NCBI GenBank assembly: GCA_001839685.1
Contig: MLAK01000676.1
Location: 1-64,000 of the forward strand
DNA: 64,000 nucleotides
Source: Tritrichomonas foetus
Lineage: Eukaryota > Parabasalia > Tritrichomonadida > Tritrichomonadidae
Direction of reading: 5' to 3'
Each line of letters begins with the position of its first letter. Position 1 is the first letter of the stretch. The notes beneath the pieces are model-generated. The model saw only the letters and a program-made list of their open reading frames with translations. It was not told the DNA's origin and made no database searches. A program made the translations under genes and the position numbers. Positions 32,144-42,232 of the stretch are shown piece by piece.

Positions 32144-34582
32144 ATGCTTTTTGCGCTTTTAGTCATCCGTCTCAGCGATTTTTGCTCTGATACGAGCAGT
32201 GGACAAACCACTGTACATATTGATAATTTTGATATTCCATTTTCCAAATGCCAAAAGAAAAATTTTGCAGGAATAAAAATCATCACAAACTATTCAACTA
32301 TTCAGAAGTATCAACATCGTACACTTCGCATTTCAAATGGCCTTCATTTGGAAGTTGAAAATGTGACATCAGGTGATATCCTCCAAAAAATTGATGTATT
32401 TGATGCAACTTTGGAGCTCAAACTTTACGATAATGTTGACTTCATTGATGGTAGTTTGAGGGTAAATCATGAGGATAATTCCCAACTGATTATCAGAAAT
32501 GGATCACTTCGAGTGGTACCGCAAAAATTAATCAGAATCATTCATACTAATGATGTTCATTGTGCCATTAAAGAGAACCCAAAAGAAAATGTTATTGGCC
32601 TCTCTAAATTAGTTTCTTTCGTTAAAAACGAGAAAAAACTTGGAGCCCAAAATCGATATTCTGTTTTTTTGGTTGATTCTGGTGATTATATTCAAGGACA
32701 ACCAATTTGTGGACTTTCCAATGGTACTATAGGCACAAAAGCTATGAAACTAGCGGATTATGATGCAATGACACTTGGAAATCATGAATTTGATTATGGT
32801 CATGATGGGGTTTATAATCATGTGAATTTGATTAACCAAAATGGTACGAAATTGGTAACCGCTAATATTTTGGATTCGTCTAATACTAATAAATTAGACC
32901 TCAAGCCATATCTTATTAAAGAAGCTGATGGAATTAAAATCGGCTTTCTTGGTTTAATCACACCAACAACAAACGAGACATCAAATCCTAAAACAATTGG
33001 AAATGTTACATTTGATGACAAAGTTGTTTCAATTTCTCAAAAATATGTAAATATTCTTCGTCAAGAAGAAAAATGTGACATTGTAGTATTATTAACACAT
33101 TTAGGTTATGATACTACAGATGTAGGTTCGGATGATATTGCTTCACAATTTGATGGAATTGATGTTATTATTGATGGGCACTCTCACACTGAACTTGCGA
33201 ATGGTGCAACACGTCAATTTAATGATCATACTACTCTTATTGCTCAAACAGGATGGTCATTAAAGAAAGTTGGTGTTGTTGATATAATGGTTGATTCACT
33301 TTCAAATCAAGCTATTGGAACAAGAGCCAAACTTTTATCTTATGATGACTTAAAAAATTATAGTGATGATTTAGAAGCAAAAGAATTCATTGATACCGTT
33401 TCTGCTGAATTCGATAAAATAACAAGCGTAGTTGTTGGTTACAGTAATATTGAACTTGATTGTGATCGTGCATTAATTCGTTCAAAAGGAATTTCTAAAA
33501 TGGGAGATCTTGTTACTACTGCCATGCTCCGTACAGCAAAAGATGCACAAGTCGCCTTTATTAATGGTGGTGGTGTTCGAACGCGTGTTAATGTTGGAGA
33601 AATTACTTGGGGTGAGCTTGTTGCTGTGTTACCTTTTGGAAATCCAATAGTTGTCATTAATATGACTGGATCTAATATTAAAGAATTACTTAGATTTGGA
33701 ACACGATTTTTTGGTGAACAACAAACTGGTGGATTCCCAGTGTCATCTGGAATAACTTATCAAATTAATTTAGATCTACCTCCCACAGATGAAAATAGAA
33801 TTACCAATGTCAAAATTGTCGATTCGAATGGTTCGAATCCTGTGGATCTCGTTGATAGTCAATATTATGGTGTTGCAATTAATGATTTCATGCGCGATGG
33901 TGGTGATGGTTACACTTTCCTTGGTGATAAACCTAAAGTCTCACAATATGGCCCAATTCTTGATGCTTTGGTTGATTATATTAAAAATCTACCAAATGCA
34001 ACAGTAACTGGAGATGAAGCATTGTTCAAATACGAACGAATTAAAGTAATAAAATCTGAGAAAAAGGTTAATTTGAAGAGTGAAAATCTCAAGCAAAAGT
34101 TTATACGAAAAACAGAATTGGAAGAAACAGTTCAAGTTCCAGATGGTGCTCTCGATATGAGTTACTTCCGTTATAATACTAAGGTTGATGTATTTAAACC
34201 ATTTTTCAATTATACAATTAATGCGCATACAATTTCAATAAAGAATATTGAACTCGCAAGAAAACTCATTCCAAGTGATAAAGGAATTATTGGTAGTGGA
34301 TATTTGTATATTTTAAGTGATCCATCAAATTTTGAAACAAATGAAAACTTTAGAAATGAGCTAACTAACTTTCATTCTGTAAAATGTGAATCATTTTTCC
34401 ATAAACCATCAAACGGTAAATGCGTTCCAAATGTTTCATTAATTATTATTTTTGCGGTCATGATTATTACAGCTGCTGGATTCTTAGTTTTACTTCTTTT
34501 ACAAGTGAATAATTGTCAAAATAAAGTGAGGGGCTATGAAGAAACAAGTGAACTTAATGATCCAATGGCTTCCGAGACTTAA
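32144..34582 (+). CDS. 5'-nucleotidase, membrane-anchored ectoenzyme
   Basis: An 812-residue protein. It has a hydrophobic N-terminal signal, then an unrecognised about 115-residue domain, then the metallophosphatase domain of the UshA/CD73 family (RIIHTNDVH near 136, VDSGDYIQG, TLGNHEFDYG near 212, IDGHSHTE). The 5'-nucleotidase C-terminal substrate domain follows (about 430-640, with INGGGVRT and NDFMRDGGDGY). A C-terminal transmembrane helix (about 768-790) leaves a short cytosolic tail. It would dephosphorylate extracellular nucleotides to nucleosides; trichomonads are purine auxotrophs and salvage these. Divalent-metal ligands appear intact. The anchor is a helix, not an obvious GPI signal. 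Confidence 0.93.
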   Translation: MLFALLVIRLSDFCSDTSSGQTTVHIDNFDIPFSKCQKKNFAGIKIITNYSTIQKYQHRTLRISNGLHLEVENVTSGDILQKIDVFDATLELKLYDNVDFIDGSLRVNHEDNSQLIIRNGSLRVVPQKLIRIIHTNDVHCAIKENPKENVIGLSKLVSFVKNEKKLGAQNRYSVFLVDSGDYIQGQPICGLSNGTIGTKAMKLADYDAMTLGNHEFDYGHDGVYNHVNLINQNGTKLVTANILDSSNTNKLDLKPYLIKEADGIKIGFLGLITPTTNETSNPKTIGNVTFDDKVVSISQKYVNILRQEEKCDIVVLLTHLGYDTTDVGSDDIASQFDGIDVIIDGHSHTELANGATRQFNDHTTLIAQTGWSLKKVGVVDIMVDSLSNQAIGTRAKLLSYDDLKNYSDDLEAKEFIDTVSAEFDKITSVVVGYSNIELDCDRALIRSKGISKMGDLVTTAMLRTAKDAQVAFINGGGVRTRVNVGEITWGELVAVLPFGNPIVVINMTGSNIKELLRFGTRFFGEQQTGGFPVSSGITYQINLDLPPTDENRITNVKIVDSNGSNPVDLVDSQYYGVAINDFMRDGGDGYTFLGDKPKVSQYGPILDALVDYIKNLPNATVTGDEALFKYERIKVIKSEKKVNLKSENLKQKFIRKTELEETVQVPDGALDMSYFRYNTKVDVFKPFFNYTINAHTISIKNIELARKLIPSDKGIIGSGYLYILSDPSNFETNENFRNELTNFHSVKCESFFHKPSNGKCVPNVSLIIIFAVMIITAAGFLVLLLLQVNNCQNKVRGYEETSELNDPMASET

Positions 34583-34605
34583 AAAAAAAGCTATCATAAA
34601 CAACA

Positions 34606-34680
34606 AACCATAGAAAGATAGATTAAGTAAAGATAGATAGATTAAGTCAAGAAAGATAGATTAAGTAAAGAAAGAAAGAG
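34606..34680. repeat. Short imperfect tandem repeat
   Basis: Three to four imperfect units of GAAAGATAGATTAAGTAAA between the convergent 5'-nucleotidase and thioredoxin-like genes. Confidence 0.7.
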
Positions 34681-34700
34681 TGTTTAATATATTTTTATTT

Positions 34701-35708
34701 TCAGAGTTCTTTATTCATTACATCCCTCTTTGTCCACTTCACACCGCCATTCAAAACATCTTCAAGTGTCTTTTCAAGATTTCCGATTTCTGTTGCCACA
34801 AAAGCATCTCTCCTTGGGTTATACACCCATACTCCTTGGCCTTTCTTCATGAAATCGTATGGAAGACCTTCTTGGCCAAGAATCCAGTTCATCTTTAGTC
34901 GATGATATGATTTTCTAATCTGTTCGATTTCAGGTGTCGCTTTTTCTGCTTTAATAACAACACAGTGAGTTTTCGAGCCGATGCAGAGTTCTCTGAATCG
35001 TTTTGGAGAAGCAAAACCTTCAATAATTTTTGAATCAGATGATTGGCTCAATGATCGAGCAAAGAAACGATCAATTGCATCAGTTAAGCGATTGAAGTTC
35101 ATTTTTCCTTTGTACGATTTTTGATGTGTTCCATTAGCGAAAAGTATCGCTGGCGCCTTCTTTATATCAAATGGGAAGAAAAGATCAGAATTATTTGTAA
35201 ATCCAATTCTGATCGATTTTCCAAAATAATATGCAGAAATTGCTTTCCATACAAGTGATGGTCTCGGAGTTTCTGCAAAAAGCATTGCTGATGGCTGCGC
35301 AATGAATTCGTCTTTCCATTCTTCTGTGATTGGTGCAATAAAATCATTCAAATGAGCTACTCCTTTTTTAACAATATCGCTTGGTTCAAACCGTCCGACG
35401 TACCGTTCGTTTCCGCCATCATAGAAAATTTGAATTGCGGGGAATTTCTCGATCTCGTAATTTAACGCAATATCGGGATATCGTGAAATATCGACAATGG
35501 AAAATTTTAGTCCCATTGAAATTTTTGAGGCGTTCATAAAATTGCTGATTGGAACACTCATTTCCTTTTGCGCGACAGAGCTCATAAATAAAACAAGGCA
35601 GACGTCACTTCGTTGTCGTTTCTCGATCATACTTTCGAATGTTCTATTAGTGAGGTATGGTACAGCACCTTTAGAGAATGCCATTGTCAAAAGATAACAA
35701 AAAAGCAT
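34701..35708 (-). CDS. Secreted thioredoxin-fold protein lacking CXXC
   Basis: A 335-residue protein with an N-terminal signal-like helix (MLFCYLLTMAFS) and at least one thioredoxin-fold domain. 'DVCLVLFMSSVAQKEM' aligns with the strand and active-site loop where PDI has WCGHC. 'IEKFPAIQIFYDGG' retains the cis-Pro segment. Both active-site cysteines are absent, so oxidoreductase activity is unlikely. A second thioredoxin-like block (about 140-215) is suggested by 'KKAPAILFANG'. Probable ER lumen chaperone or adaptor of the PDI superfamily. No obvious ER-retention signal: it ends MNKEL, which resembles KDEL only loosely. The ATG is at 35708. Confidence 0.75.
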   Translation of the reverse strand: MLFCYLLTMAFSKGAVPYLTNRTFESMIEKRQRSDVCLVLFMSSVAQKEMSVPISNFMNASKISMGLKFSIVDISRYPDIALNYEIEKFPAIQIFYDGGNERYVGRFEPSDIVKKGVAHLNDFIAPITEEWKDEFIAQPSAMLFAETPRPSLVWKAISAYYFGKSIRIGFTNNSDLFFPFDIKKAPAILFANGTHQKSYKGKMNFNRLTDAIDRFFARSLSQSSDSKIIEGFASPKRFRELCIGSKTHCVVIKAEKATPEIEQIRKSYHRLKMNWILGQEGLPYDFMKKGQGVWVYNPRRDAFVATEIGNLEKTLEDVLNGGVKWTKRDVMNKEL

Positions 35709-36803
35709 GAGAATAATTTGTGAAATCTAAGGTATATTTCATATAACATGTCGAATGTGATGTGATTATCACATCAAGAAAATTGACCTTAACACTTCCC
35801 AAACAGAGGTTTCACGAAAAAAATAGAAGCCGATATATTTTCCAATAAAGGATATCTTTACATATATTTGTATTTATTAAGGCTTTCAGTGATCAGAAAT
35901 TTCTTTTTTGGAGATAATGAAAAAAACAATTTAGGGGCTACGTATTGTAAACTATAATTTGTATCTCTTTTTCTAAAATCAATATCAATCATTTTGTTCT
36001 TTGTAAAAATAACATTCCTCAAAAAAAACTGATGAAAAGATTCAAATTTGTAGTAGAAATTCTGTATTATATAACTTTCGTGATCAATGCTATATATTTA
36101 TCCAAAGAAGTTTTTATTACATATTGGTTCACAATTTCAACCAAAAAGATTCAAATGAAAAATGATAGGAACTGAGTTGAAACTTTTTTATGTCATTTTT
36201 TATCGTAGTATCAACTATACATAGAACTACATTGTTCCTGAATATTCAAAAAGCTCCAATTTCTTTCTTGATAAAATCAGAATATCGAAATATTATAAAT
36301 GGAGATATTATTCTAAAGATTAATAACCAGTATGCCTTCCATAGTCTCTTTCCGAGTTGCTTTTCACTTCCGAAAAGTGATGAGTTAATATACAAGGTAA
36401 ACAAATCCAAAATTAATTCCAAAACTGAAATGGTCAAATCTCATCATATTTAACCTTGCTAACCGTTTATGATTTCATTGAGACCTATGGATGAAATAAT
36501 CATAAAATGTATATTAAAAATTGTTATCACGAAATATAAGGAGAAGAAAGGCGTTTTTTTGTGATGTCAGTTAATAATTGAATGTTATCACAATATTTTT
36601 TCACTGAATTCTATTGAATATTTTGCATTGCTTATACAAATTTCCAACACACCACAAAAATTGAGAGTATTTTTGTTTTAGCTGCTTATTTTAATAAAAA
36701 ATAATGTAAAGCATTGAAATTTGTATTATAAAGTATTGAATTTAGAAAGAAATTCAAGCTCTTTCGGCGGTTATAACATTCATACAAATATTGACAAACT
36801 TTG
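35709..36803. other. Intergenic, nothing recognised
   Basis: About 1.1 kb of A+T-rich DNA between divergent genes. An 87-codon ORF at 36190-36453 has no protein-like features that I trust. Confidence 0.45.
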
Positions 36804-36804
36804 T

Positions 36805-36809
36805 TCACA
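36805..36809 (+). promoter_or_regulatory. Inr-like element
   Basis: TCACA with A+1 at 36807, 14 nt before the ATG at 36821. It matches the trichomonad Inr consensus and spacing. Confidence 0.55.
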
Positions 36810-36820
36810 GTAATTCACCA

Positions 36821-37441
36821 ATGGACACATCTTCCGCCATTCGTATTTGCTTATTACTCCTTGGTTTCGCCTTTATTACCAACCTTGTTGGTGCCTACAC
36901 TGTTGTTGGTGTTATTTGCTGCAAAGCCATAAACTACATCTGTGGTGTAGTTTTACTCGGCTTAGTTGCTTATGTTTGCTTTTTCATTTACAAAGCTTCC
37001 GAGAAATCAATGATCCAAAAAGTTATTCTCGGTACAATTGCCGCTCTCATTTTAGCTGGTTCCATTTCATGCTTCGCACGTGCAAAATACATCACACAAT
37101 ATTCAAAGATCGAACGCTTCTTCCTTTCGTTATTTGTATCTCTCGCAATTTACAGCTCCATCGGTCTTTTCTGGCCACAAATCATCCTCAGATTCTGCTC
37201 AAACATAATGCAAGCATTTGACGCTGATTTTCTCCAAATCGTCTCTTTCGGAATGAATGCTGTCTCTGCAGTCATATGTTCACTTTTCCTCCTCATACCA
37301 ACCGAATACAACGAGAATTTCTTCCTCAACAAAGCTTCAATCTATACAATTGCTACAGTCGTCATCAACTCTGTATGGTCAATGGCTTTCGGTTTCGCAC
37401 TCCAATTCAAAGCAGAAAGCGGATACGCAAGCCAGATTTAA
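36821..37441 (+). CDS. Six-pass membrane protein (206 aa)
   Basis: Family not recognised. Six hydrophobic helices are visible at about residues 8-33, 36-57, 66-86, 95-117, 138-160 and 170-192, with short loops. Codon choice is biased to C-ending codons (CTC, ATC, TTC) compared with most neighbours, suggesting strong expression, as for the beta-tubulin and metacaspase genes. The frame extends 10 codons upstream from a TTG, but the Inr-like motif falls inside that extension, so the ATG at 36821 is chosen. Could be a tetraspan/Yip-like or transporter-like endomembrane protein. Confidence 0.8.
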   Translation: MDTSSAIRICLLLLGFAFITNLVGAYTVVGVICCKAINYICGVVLLGLVAYVCFFIYKASEKSMIQKVILGTIAALILAGSISCFARAKYITQYSKIERFFLSLFVSLAIYSSIGLFWPQIILRFCSNIMQAFDADFLQIVSFGMNAVSAVICSLFLLIPTEYNENFFLNKASIYTIATVVINSVWSMAFGFALQFKAESGYASQI

Positions 37442-37690
37442 AATACATCATTACCTAAAATTGAATAAATAAAATTTTAATCATCCATCAAAATTTGACC
37501 TTTTACGTTCATTATTTCACCATTTCACTATCATTGTTAGGAAAATAAAATGGAGTGAGCAGCTTCCAAAAGGGAAAATGCTATCCAAAATTTAAATATA
37601 TGATTATCATTTTATAAATATGTTTGTACAAGTTTTTTAAGGATTTTCTTCAAGTAGAAGTTGAGAAATGAAATGACATGTGAGATTCAT

Positions 37691-37956
37691 TTTCTGAGTT
37701 AATAAATGTGAAGTGAAAGTTCAAATAAAGGTCAAAAGTGGAGAAATCTGATGTGATGTGAACTTTGTTGTTTCTTTGGGTCACTCCGACTTGGAGGAGG
37801 CGCGTCGAGTGAACACAGTGGATGGAGCACAGGGAACTGGATCTGTGGTCACTCCCCGCCCTTCCTCCATTGACTGAATGAGTGGAATGAGTAAATAAAG
37901 TCATATCACATTTTCTCATTTTTAGTGTCCAAACACAAAGCTCAAGTGAAAAAAAA
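37691..37956 (+). mobile_element. Palindromic repeat family, copy 2 (MITE-like)
   Basis: About 266 bp. Left end TTTCTGAGTTAATAAATGTG, right end CTCAAGTGAAAA. Left inner arm TGATGTGATGTGAACTTTG followed by TTCTTTGGGTCACTCCGACT, then AGGAGGCG. The core has GTGAACACAG complementary, with two mismatches, to CTGTGGTCAC. The right inner arm is AAAGTCATATCACATTTT. It lies about 250 bp downstream of the six-pass membrane gene. Confidence 0.8.
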
Positions 37957-37999
37957 GATTCTTCCTTTTGCAATCCGTCATCATTATTGCCAATTTTTT

Positions 38000-38001
<2 letters not shown>

Positions 38002-38040
<39 letters not shown>
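38002..38040. repeat. Poly(T) tract, 39 nt
   Basis: Uninterrupted T run preceded by TTTTTTTC, about 45 bp right of palindromic element copy 2. Confidence 0.9.
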
Positions 38041-39354
38041 CTTATCCAAAATGATAATCATATATATTTAGAGAGAAGAGAGCCCGATATTGGATATTGG
38101 TTAATCTTGTAAATATCCCCAAATGAAAAGAATCATATGCAGAGGTATACAACTCAAGAACATATCGAAAATTACATACCAGAATTTCTTTGCATTATAT
38201 CAGTTTTCGAACCATGGTTTCCAAGAATACATGAATTTGTTATGACTACATGATAATAAAAAAATGAACTATAATAGAATTTTATCAATATTTTCCTTTT
38301 TTACTGCTAATATGTTATAGAAATATATATCTGCATGACGATTAGTTAAGCCGGAAATTCACATTCATATGAGTTGACCAAATGCGGCGTGATGCAGAGG
38401 CGTAATAAATAAATCAATGGTGTTTATATGTCACGCTCATGAGCTTACAAAAACTTTGTCAATGATTGCAAATATGTAATAATTTCTAAATTTAGTTTAT
38501 TTTGGTTATGGAGAATAATAAATCTAAGAAACAAAAAATTTATAACAAAATACATAAAATCATATTTTAATCAGAAATCAATGCTTTCTTGGTTTAATAA
38601 GTTCAATATTAAAGTAACTGCATAATTAAAAAGTGATTTATAGCTTCAATGCTAAGTAATAATCATATCTAGATTGAACATATCAAGTGAGTTCAGTGGG
38701 AATTCTGGTTCCAAATAACAAAAGCTTGTGATTTTGTGGAAGAGTTTGTAACATAAGGACTAGAAATACCTTTTTGATTGATTAATCAATCTTAAAGCTT
38801 CTGAACATTTCTTTCAATTTCAAAACAAATTTAGAGAGTATTTGAATTTCTAATTTCATAAAAATAGACTCAATGCATATTAGAGGAGGGAAAAAAACAT
38901 ATTGGCTATAACAAAAATTAAAGGTTTTTTGAAAAATAAAATTCATATATCTATATTAGAATGATAATATGCATTAAAATATGATTTCTGTTATTTCTTT
39001 CAGGGAAAAACTTCAACACTCATTTAATTTTCGTCTCAATTTTCTGCACAAATACAGTACATTTTCTGATAGAGAATATTTGAGGAAAAGAATTTGTGTT
39101 GTTCTTCAATAGGAGTCACACAAAATTGACTGAAGATCCTATCAAAAACAATTTGATTTCGATTTGAAATGTATTCAATTTTGACGATCACCATACCTAT
39201 CGAATCTGCAAATGATATAGGCATTTGTTTGGTTACATCTTTTCGTATTTTTATTTTCTTCAAAGTGAAATAATATTCTCCTCGCGTGGTTCAAACCCGC
39301 GCATCAGTCGAACTTAATCGATTCACTAATTCTCGTTGTGCTGTTATTACTTAT
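38041..39354. other. Intergenic, nothing recognised
   Basis: About 1.3 kb of A+T-rich DNA. Only short ORFs. A tRNA T-arm-like hairpin near 39280 is not part of a recognisable tRNA. Confidence 0.45.
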
Positions 39355-39360
39355 TATCAA

Positions 39361-40400
39361 ACCATCAAGGCATTTTATCAAGATTATTGATGTAATCTTG
39401 GAGATTACATTCAAAATGTGACGATCAAACAATTTTGACATATATTGAGCGAGACTATTTGATAAATTACAATGGTTCACTTGTTCGTTTAGTCATGAAT
39501 GGGTGGTTCAAACCTCTTCCTATCACAACATTGTAAACAGATATGATGAACTGCTGATTCCAAATATGAAACACAAAGATCATCCAATTGGATGTCGAGA
39601 CAAATCAACAAATCAATTATTTTTAAATTATTACTACTCCTACCTATTTTTCTGGGTGTGCTACTTTGAAACTTGGTGGTACATATAGATATGAAGGTGT
39701 TCGAGATAAAACTGTTATATTTGTTAATATTCCAAAAAAATAAGTTGATCAAGTTTTGAAAATCAATGAAATCTATACTTTAATCAAAGACAATAATTTA
39801 ACAATGAAATTTATGGAATATGCTTGTAGAAATTATGAAACTTCAAGAGCAGATCAATATCTGAAAATATATTCCAAAGCATCTCTTATAGTTTCTCCAA
39901 AACTTCATGTTCTACTTCCCTGTGTTAGAATGGTGACACCATCTGTAATAATTCGAAAAAGTCTTTACATTAGATTTTATGGTTTAATCTATTTCATGAA
40001 TTATCATTACAAGGACAATCAATGAATTCTTACAAAGGTTGTTGATGAAAAATTACAGATAGTGAACCCTCCAATGAACCAAACTCTCATTGACCAATTG
40101 ATTCATATAATGTCTCACTTTAATCAAACTGGAGAAAAACTTAAATTTGAATCAGCTCTTGTCAAGAAAACAGTTTAGGAAAAATGATTGTGATATCATC
40201 ATTGTAAATGACAACATCTCTAATTGCCAAATATTCTCCATTCAGACGACTCAAAACGCTAAAAACCCACCAGTTAGGTATAATGAGAAAGAATGTCTAA
40301 AAATTCACAAATTCATATTTAATATTGGAATAGCTTCAAGCATGAAAAATAATATTATAGAAGATCTGAAATGATTGCTGTGCTTGAAAGCTTATTGATT
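39361..40400 (+). pseudogene. Decayed polysaccharide pyruvyl transferase-family gene
   Basis: Fragments of one protein appear in order on the plus strand but in shifting frames with stops. They are NLGDYIQNVTIKQF (about 39393), YNGSLVRLVMNGWFKPLP (about 39470), HPIGCRDKSTNQLF (about 39580), PTYFSGCATLKLGG (about 39640) and the longest open piece (39756-40022), with YSKASLIVSPKLHVLLPCVR. The order and motifs (NLGDYIQ, NGWF, GCRD, YFSGC, LHVLLP) match the polysaccharide pyruvyl transferase superfamily (PF04230). At least two frameshifts and several stops break it. Intact members occur mostly in bacteria, where they modify surface glycans, so this may be a dead laterally acquired gene or a dead paralogue. 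Confidence 0.75.
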
Positions 40401-40981
40401 TATTTGGATGTTTAATATATTTGGTGGAATTCGCAGAACCAGACTCGTTTAATCAGGATTCAAAATTTTAATATTTTAAATATATTTAAACAATTATTTT
40501 ATTAGAATGAATAGGCGATTTCAATATATTTTCTTCTATAGAAAAACAATATATTCACAATGGACAATATATCATGAAATCATTAAAGTTTTTCGTGTTT
40601 TTCAAAAACTTTTTTGATCTTAAATTTCCAAATGAGGAAATGATGATAAGTTATATGGAATTTCTGCATTTCTGAAACAGGTTTTTTTTCACAGCCTTAG
40701 AATCATATATGCACTGATTTTAAGTCGTTTTACTATCGAGAAAATCTATATCTAACATAATCAATTTTTTAATATAACCATCTTTTGTCAATCGATGGTG
40801 AATATATAAACAATTTTTTTGTGCAATCGGAAATTATTATTTTCCGTTGAACCTTCCCGCATAAAATTAAGGAAAGAGTTTTTCTCTAATTTCTGGATAA
40901 TTTGTGTTGGAAAATGTTTAAAATTTGTCGGTTATTAGTTCATTTTTTGCAATTCTTATTCTTAATATCAACAATATTATC
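40401..40981. other. Intergenic, nothing recognised
   Basis: A+T-rich spacer between the pyruvyl transferase remnant and the end of the glycosyltransferase gene. Confidence 0.5.
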
Positions 40982-42232
40982 TCATCCTATATGTGAACAC
41001 CGAACAAAAGGGTGAATATGATATATATTCGGACATTTTGGTGCAATAGACTTGCAATAATGCTGAATGTGATAAACACAGTGGTAAATTAAAGCATAGC
41101 TACCATTAATTTGAAAATCTGGAAAAATTTGTGTTTTGTTGAATCCAGGTTTCCATGGAGCGAAAAATTCAAGATTTGGACCATCATCATAGATTGTTAT
41201 TTTTCTATATGGAAGCATTTTTTCATAAAGGACGTAATTATGAAGGCATTGTTCCTCAATTCGAACATTTAATTGATCAAGTCGATCAACTTGGCTTCTA
41301 TTGATGGAATTTAATGCAGTCATCATTTCATTTATGTACCATAATGCTAAGCTCGAATGAAACATAATTACACCGACATTATAATACTGTCGACTTGGAT
41401 CAAAATATTTGGTCACATTAACATAACGGCCTTTTTCATTCTCCCCATATATTTCTAAAATTTTATATTCGCGGATCCGTCTTCCGTTTGGAAGCAAACC
41501 GAAATGTTTCATTGACAATTCTGTAGACATGACCATAGTATTCTTTTCATCTGGATAAGAAATATAGAATGGATTTCCTTGGAAAATCACGTCAGTTATG
41601 TCTGATATTAAAACTCGATTAAATAAATTTTGATGAGAATTTAAGAAAATTGAAGTTGTGATTTGTTTCACGAGATATATATATCTCTTTACCTGAACTG
41701 TTTGATATTCACCAATTTCAATCAAATTAATTCCACAATCTGCTGCAAAAGTATTGGTTTGTGATAGAATTTTCTCTTTTGATGCTTTATCAACGAATAG
41801 AGCAATTTGTGCTTTACTATGAGTTGTTCTTAAGCTTTGAACATATGGAACAAGGCCGACCATTCGTTGAATCAAAAAACCTATAACTACATCGCGCGAA
41901 TCGTCTCGTACTGTTGTCGGATTGTGTGGATTGAAATTGCATGTTGCGCATGATGAAAAGTCGTGATAAAATGTGAACTTATAATTTTCTATGAGTGATC
42001 GATTAACCCAATAAAAGAGTCGATATAAGTGTCGGCTTAATTTTAGATCTGATTTGTCATAGTTGCGTAAGATCCTGATATCGTCCCAGAAACTGAGTTC
42101 GGAGGTAGAGTTCAAAACCACTGGTTGAAATATAGAAAAGCGCTTGAAACCATGCTCGGAAAAAAATATTGCCAAGAATATTAAGTAACAGATGATATTA
42201 ACTTGACTCAAAAAGGTACGCAAAGGAATCAT
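40982..42232 (-). CDS. Type II membrane glycosyltransferase-like protein
   Basis: A 416-residue protein with a single N-terminal signal-anchor (about residues 10-28) and a luminal domain of GT-A type. 'RVLISDITDVIFQGNPF' is a DxD-like site: a hydrophobic strand, acidic pair, then 'DV-FQ-NPF' as in GT8/alpha-1,3-glycosyltransferase-like families. 'QYYNVGVIMFHS' and 'RLDQLNVRIEEQCLHNYVLY' match the acceptor/substrate side of the same fold. It would add sugars to glycoconjugates in the Golgi, possibly the surface glycan. The sugar is unknown. The ATG at 42232 gives the correct topology. Contains N-glycosylation-type sites (NRS, NVT, NGS). Confidence 0.8.
   Translation of the reverse strand: MIPLRTFLSQVNIICYLIFLAIFFSEHGFKRFSIFQPVVLNSTSELSFWDDIRILRNYDKSDLKLSRHLYRLFYWVNRSLIENYKFTFYHDFSSCATCNFNPHNPTTVRDDSRDVVIGFLIQRMVGLVPYVQSLRTTHSKAQIALFVDKASKEKILSQTNTFAADCGINLIEIGEYQTVQVKRYIYLVKQITTSIFLNSHQNLFNRVLISDITDVIFQGNPFYISYPDEKNTMVMSTELSMKHFGLLPNGRRIREYKILEIYGENEKGRYVNVTKYFDPSRQYYNVGVIMFHSSLALWYINEMMTALNSINRSQVDRLDQLNVRIEEQCLHNYVLYEKMLPYRKITIYDDGPNLEFFAPWKPGFNKTQIFPDFQINGSYALIYHCVYHIQHYCKSIAPKCPNIYHIHPFVRCSHIG

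Noticed and set aside
37650..37973. 107-codon ORF across palindromic element copy 2
   Set aside because: The frame is a by-product of the repeat and is not kept in the other copies.
39270..39310. tRNA T-arm-like hairpin (CGTGG TTCAAAC CCGCG)
   Set aside because: No D-arm, anticodon arm or A-box upstream at the right distance, so it is not a tRNA.
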